A stretch of 16,834 nt of DNA from Bacteroidales bacterium UBA1757 (GTDB lineage Bacteria > Bacteroidota > Bacteroidia > Bacteroidales > UBA1402). Made by a program: the position numbers and the translations under genes. Within the stretch, counting starts at the first letter, position 1. Each line of letters begins with the position of its first letter. Location of the stretch: assembly GCA_002315625.1 (NCBI GenBank), contig DCHH01000035.1, positions 1,038 through 17,871 of the forward strand, written 5' to 3'. Under the pieces are notes generated by a model. That model saw only the letters and a program-made list of their open reading frames with translations, did not search any database and was not told where the DNA came from. Below are positions 14,045 to 16,834 of the stretch, piece after piece.

Positions 14045-15691
14045 ATGAAAAATTCAAAGATTGCAGCACTCGCCATTTCTGTCCTCGCTCTTGGAGGATG
14101 CACGGGGATGAATGAGATTGTTCCCCAAAGCGGCACCCTGCTCTCACAGCAGGTGGTTGAGGTGACAACAAGTGATCCTTCCCGTATAGATGCAGTCTAT
14201 ACTGGCATGTACACTAAGCTTGGCACGCCGAAGAGCTGTGGCTATAGCACTCCCGATGATTTCGGTTTTATTATGATTGGCTTTTCCGGTGACCTTGAGG
14301 CTGCCGATGCTCTTATGCCGAACAGCGGTTATAACTGGTTCTCAGTTTGCGGTGAGCTTTCATCCCGTACTGCTACATACCGTAACCCGCTGATCCGTTA
14401 CAAAATCTGTTACGATGTCATTTCAGCTGCGCACGATGTTATCAACGCTATTGATACGCTCAGTACTGATCCTGCCGTTCAGGCTAAGTTCGGTGAGGCC
14501 AAAGCTATCCGCGCTTTTGCTTACCTGAACCTTGTTCCTTACTTCCAGTTCGGATACAATGTGCCAAACAGCAAGGGTGAACTTGGTAAAGACCTTCCCT
14601 GTGTTCCTCTGGTTACCCTTCAGACCACAGACTTTGCCAACAACCCACGCGCTAAGACCAGTGTGATTTATAACCTGATTATCAGTGACCTCACCTCTGC
14701 TATCGAGAAACTTAAAGGATGGGAGCGCTCAGACAAGAGCAAGCTTGACCAGCAGGTTGTCTATGGTCTTCGTGCACGTGCCTACCTGAATATGGGTAAA
14801 TATGCTGAAGCTGCAGCGGATGCTGAAAAGGCTGTTGCCGGATATGAGCCCGCTTCAATGGCAGAAGTCTCTGTTCCTTTCCTTTACGACATTAAAGAGC
14901 ACAACTGGATGTGGGGTTATGACATGACACAAACCCTTGCCGACCTTTACATCTATGCTAACTCCAGCAGCTGGCTGCGCAGTTTCTCCGGTTACGGCTA
15001 TTCAGCTGCCTGTCAGACCTACTGCATGATTAACTCCATTCTTTATAACAAGATTCCCGACACCGACGTACGTAAAGGATGGTGGGTCAACGAGGCTCTG
15101 TACTCTCCTCTTCTTGACGGTCTGACATGGAAAGGATATTCCGGTCAGGACATAGCTATGGCTAAACTGCCTGATGAAAAGGAAGCTTTCCTTCCCTACA
15201 CCAATGTGAAGTTCGGCTGCAACCCTGTCGGTACAACAACCAACGAAGAAGACTGGTGCTGGATGCGTGCTGAGGAAATGTTCCTTATTCAGGCTGAAGG
15301 CTATGCCAAGAGCGGTAATGCTGACAAGGCTAAGCAAATCCTTAACACCTTTGTCCAGACTTATCGTGACCCGGCTTACGATTGCACTAAGACCGGCCGT
15401 AGCCTTGAGGACGAAATCTGGTTCCAGCGCCGTGTTGAGCTCTGGGGTGAAGGTTTCTCAAATAACGATACCCGTCGTCTTGGCAAACCTCTTGTCCGCT
15501 TCCATGGTGGTGACAAGACGAGTAACTATCCCGAGGCATTCCGTTTCAATATGGCAGCTGACGATGGCTGGTGGCTGATGCGTTTCTCTCAGAAGGAAAC
15601 CAACACCAATGCTGGAGTCGTTGACAATACTGAAGGATCTATCCCGACGATTGACCAGTTGCCCGACCTTCTTGACGGTGTAACCGACTAA
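14045..15691 (+). CDS. SusD/RagB-family surface glycan-binding lipoprotein
   Basis: This is the SusD-like lid that captures substrate at the cell surface and passes it to the SusC barrel. From ATG 14045 it has 548 residues with a lipoprotein signal, MKNSKIAALAISVLALGGC, and lipidation is expected at Cys19. Two in-frame ATGs at 14033 and 14036 would only add a short acidic leader. Family features include an N-terminal DPSRIDAVYTGMYTKLG region. Next comes the helical AKAIRAFAYLNLVPYFQFGYNVP segment. A TPR-like part follows (VYGLRARAYLNMGKYAEAAADAEKAV), then RAEEMFLIQAEGYAKSGNADKAK, and the C-terminal RRVELWGEGFSNNDTRRLGK. Several surface aromatic residues (Trp/Tyr in 280-340) could contact sugar rings. 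It is the second gene of the operon, 22 bp behind susC, with no terminator between them. Confidence 0.95.
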   Translation: MKNSKIAALAISVLALGGCTGMNEIVPQSGTLLSQQVVEVTTSDPSRIDAVYTGMYTKLGTPKSCGYSTPDDFGFIMIGFSGDLEAADALMPNSGYNWFSVCGELSSRTATYRNPLIRYKICYDVISAAHDVINAIDTLSTDPAVQAKFGEAKAIRAFAYLNLVPYFQFGYNVPNSKGELGKDLPCVPLVTLQTTDFANNPRAKTSVIYNLIISDLTSAIEKLKGWERSDKSKLDQQVVYGLRARAYLNMGKYAEAAADAEKAVAGYEPASMAEVSVPFLYDIKEHNWMWGYDMTQTLADLYIYANSSSWLRSFSGYGYSAACQTYCMINSILYNKIPDTDVRKGWWVNEALYSPLLDGLTWKGYSGQDIAMAKLPDEKEAFLPYTNVKFGCNPVGTTTNEEDWCWMRAEEMFLIQAEGYAKSGNADKAKQILNTFVQTYRDPAYDCTKTGRSLEDEIWFQRRVELWGEGFSNNDTRRLGKPLVRFHGGDKTSNYPEAFRFNMAADDGWWLMRFSQKETNTNAGVVDNTEGSIPTIDQLPDLLDGVTD

Positions 15692-15734
15692 TCGTACTTG
15701 AACCGTAAGATTTAACTTAAATAATAAGACTTAT

Positions 15735-16834
15735 ATGACAAACATTCATAAATTATTGCTCGGGATAGCAGGTGTGGCTTTGGTGATGTCATCCTGCACA
15801 AAGCAGGACTCTGCATTTGTTCCCGGTGAGAAAGAAGCAGAAGGCTGCCAGGGCGTTTACTTCCCCGCACAGGAAGTGGGCGGTGCATACGAGCCTGACG
15901 CTGTCAACAACTATCCGTTCTCTATCGTTGTCTCCAGGGCCGATGATAAGCAGGCTATTACCGTTCCTGTAGAAATTACAGGTAGTGGTAAGGAATTAAT
16001 CAACCTTCCGCCTATTTCATTTGCTGCCGGTCAGAAAGAAGTAACAGTTAATGGTGAAATCAGCAACAAGGCTGAAGCCGGTACTGAGTACGATGCTATA
16101 ATTGCTATTACCGACAACCAGTACGCTTCTATTTATTCCTCAAAACCTTCCTATATCAAGTTCGACTTTGTCGTTGAGAAGTGGAACTACCTTGGTGAAG
16201 GTACTTTCTGGGATCTTTGGATTGCAGGGGATGGTTATCCCGTACAAGTCTATCAGAATGATGGCGATGCCAGCAGATTCCGTCTTGTGGATCCTTACAA
16301 GGCTCTTTGGGAAGATAATGCAGCAGCTTATTTGGCTGGTGGCTGGCAGCTCAGCCCTTACGCCGAGAAGATTGACTTTACCGTCTATTCGGCTGGTGAA
16401 ACTGTTGTCAGTAATACCGGTTATGAAACAGATGTTGAAGAAGACGGTGCCATCTATTATTCCGCTATCCAGATGGGTCTGCACCATCCTTCATACGGGG
16501 CTGATATCTATAATATCAATCCGGCTGATTTCTCATCTCTGGCTGGTGATCCATCTATTTTTGTATGGAACAAGGTTAGCACATGGCAGGACAATGGTCT
16601 TCCTTCAGTAGTATATATGTCTGGTCAAAGATATATGTACGGTGTCGGCGGCTGGGGAGGCTATGACAGTGGCGACGAAGCTATCGTAGTGCTGTTCCCG
16701 GGTGGAGCTTTCACTGACTATACCCTTGAACTTGAGGTCGGTACTTCTGTTGAAGGCAAACTGCCTATCACTTTCAAAACTGGTGGTGATGTCTCATTAG
16801 TTGGCTATACTATTTATAGCGGCCAGTTATCAGC
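15735..16834 (+). CDS. Surface lipoprotein of Sus operon (3' partial, SusE/F-like position)
   Basis: The frame is open from ATG 15735 to the window end (366 full codons), so the C-terminus is missing. A lipoprotein signal, MTNIHKLLLGIAGVALVMSSC, predicts lipidation at Cys21. The first domain after the anchor (about 40-150) is beta-rich. It includes CQGVYFPAQEVGG, AITVPVEITGSG, PPISFAAGQKEVTV and AGTEYDAIIAITDNQYAS, a pattern like the Calx-beta-type domains of other Bacteroidetes surface lipoproteins. The rest is rich in Trp, Tyr and Gly (GEGTFWDLWIAGDGYPV, YMYGVGGWGGYDSG), as expected for a carbohydrate- or ligand-binding module, but I cannot name it. It follows susD by 43 bp with no terminator, so it is probably the third gene of the operon, in the position of SusE/SusF-like binding proteins. 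Confidence 0.85.
   Translation, partial: MTNIHKLLLGIAGVALVMSSCTKQDSAFVPGEKEAEGCQGVYFPAQEVGGAYEPDAVNNYPFSIVVSRADDKQAITVPVEITGSGKELINLPPISFAAGQKEVTVNGEISNKAEAGTEYDAIIAITDNQYASIYSSKPSYIKFDFVVEKWNYLGEGTFWDLWIAGDGYPVQVYQNDGDASRFRLVDPYKALWEDNAAAYLAGGWQLSPYAEKIDFTVYSAGETVVSNTGYETDVEEDGAIYYSAIQMGLHHPSYGADIYNINPADFSSLAGDPSIFVWNKVSTWQDNGLPSVVYMSGQRYMYGVGGWGGYDSGDEAIVVLFPGGAFTDYTLELEVGTSVEGKLPITFKTGGDVSLVGYTIYSGQLS

Noticed and set aside
16102..16611. 169-codon plus-strand frame near the window end
   Set aside because: It lies inside the lipoprotein gene in another frame. The lipoprotein frame has a signal peptide and runs uninterrupted from 15735 to the window end.

Overview
The window looks like a chromosomal segment of a gut-type member of the Bacteroidales. 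Three things point there: a SusC/SusD outer-membrane pair, promoters of the Bacteroidetes type (TTTG, 19-20 bp, TAnnTTTG) ahead of several genes with few Shine-Dalgarno sites, and a GT3-type glycogen synthase next to a DUF3417-type glucan phosphorylase. Genus cannot be fixed from the sequence alone.

Layout. Positions 1-3530 hold the end of a glycogen synthase followed 29 bp later by an alpha-glucan phosphorylase, a glycogen synthesis and breakdown pair. Positions 3576-6407 hold a YciO/YrdC/Sua5-family protein with an unusual acidic, Gln-rich insertion, then a long RelA/SpoT homolog whose hydrolase domain looks intact but whose synthetase domain looks degraded. The two short intergenic stretches here (3531-3575 and 4344-4529) carry GC-rich inverted and direct repeats that look like dispersed elements. 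A bidirectional terminator at 6426-6457 separates the RelA/SpoT gene from rpsA (ribosomal protein S1, minus strand, 6476-8365).

Divergent from rpsA is a small acidic protein of unknown function (8616-9080), then a tRNA-Thr(CGU) with its own promoter and terminator (9114-9266), then an orphan ATP-grasp ligase (9296-10597) with no visible promoter of its own. From 10691 to the end of the window lies a SusC-SusD-lipoprotein operon with a textbook Bacteroidetes promoter. SusC (TonB-dependent transporter) and SusD (surface lipoprotein) should form the outer-membrane glycan or peptide importer, and the third gene, cut by the window end, is a surface lipoprotein in the SusE/F-like position. No glycoside hydrolase, peptidase or dedicated regulator is inside the window, so the substrate cannot be told.

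Most of the window is housekeeping. I see no CRISPR array, insertion sequence, prophage or recognisable defence system. The points most worth following are the synthetase-degenerate RelA/SpoT protein, the repeat-rich leader in front of it, the YciO insertion, the orphan ATP-grasp gene behind the tRNA, and the unassigned lipoprotein of the Sus operon.
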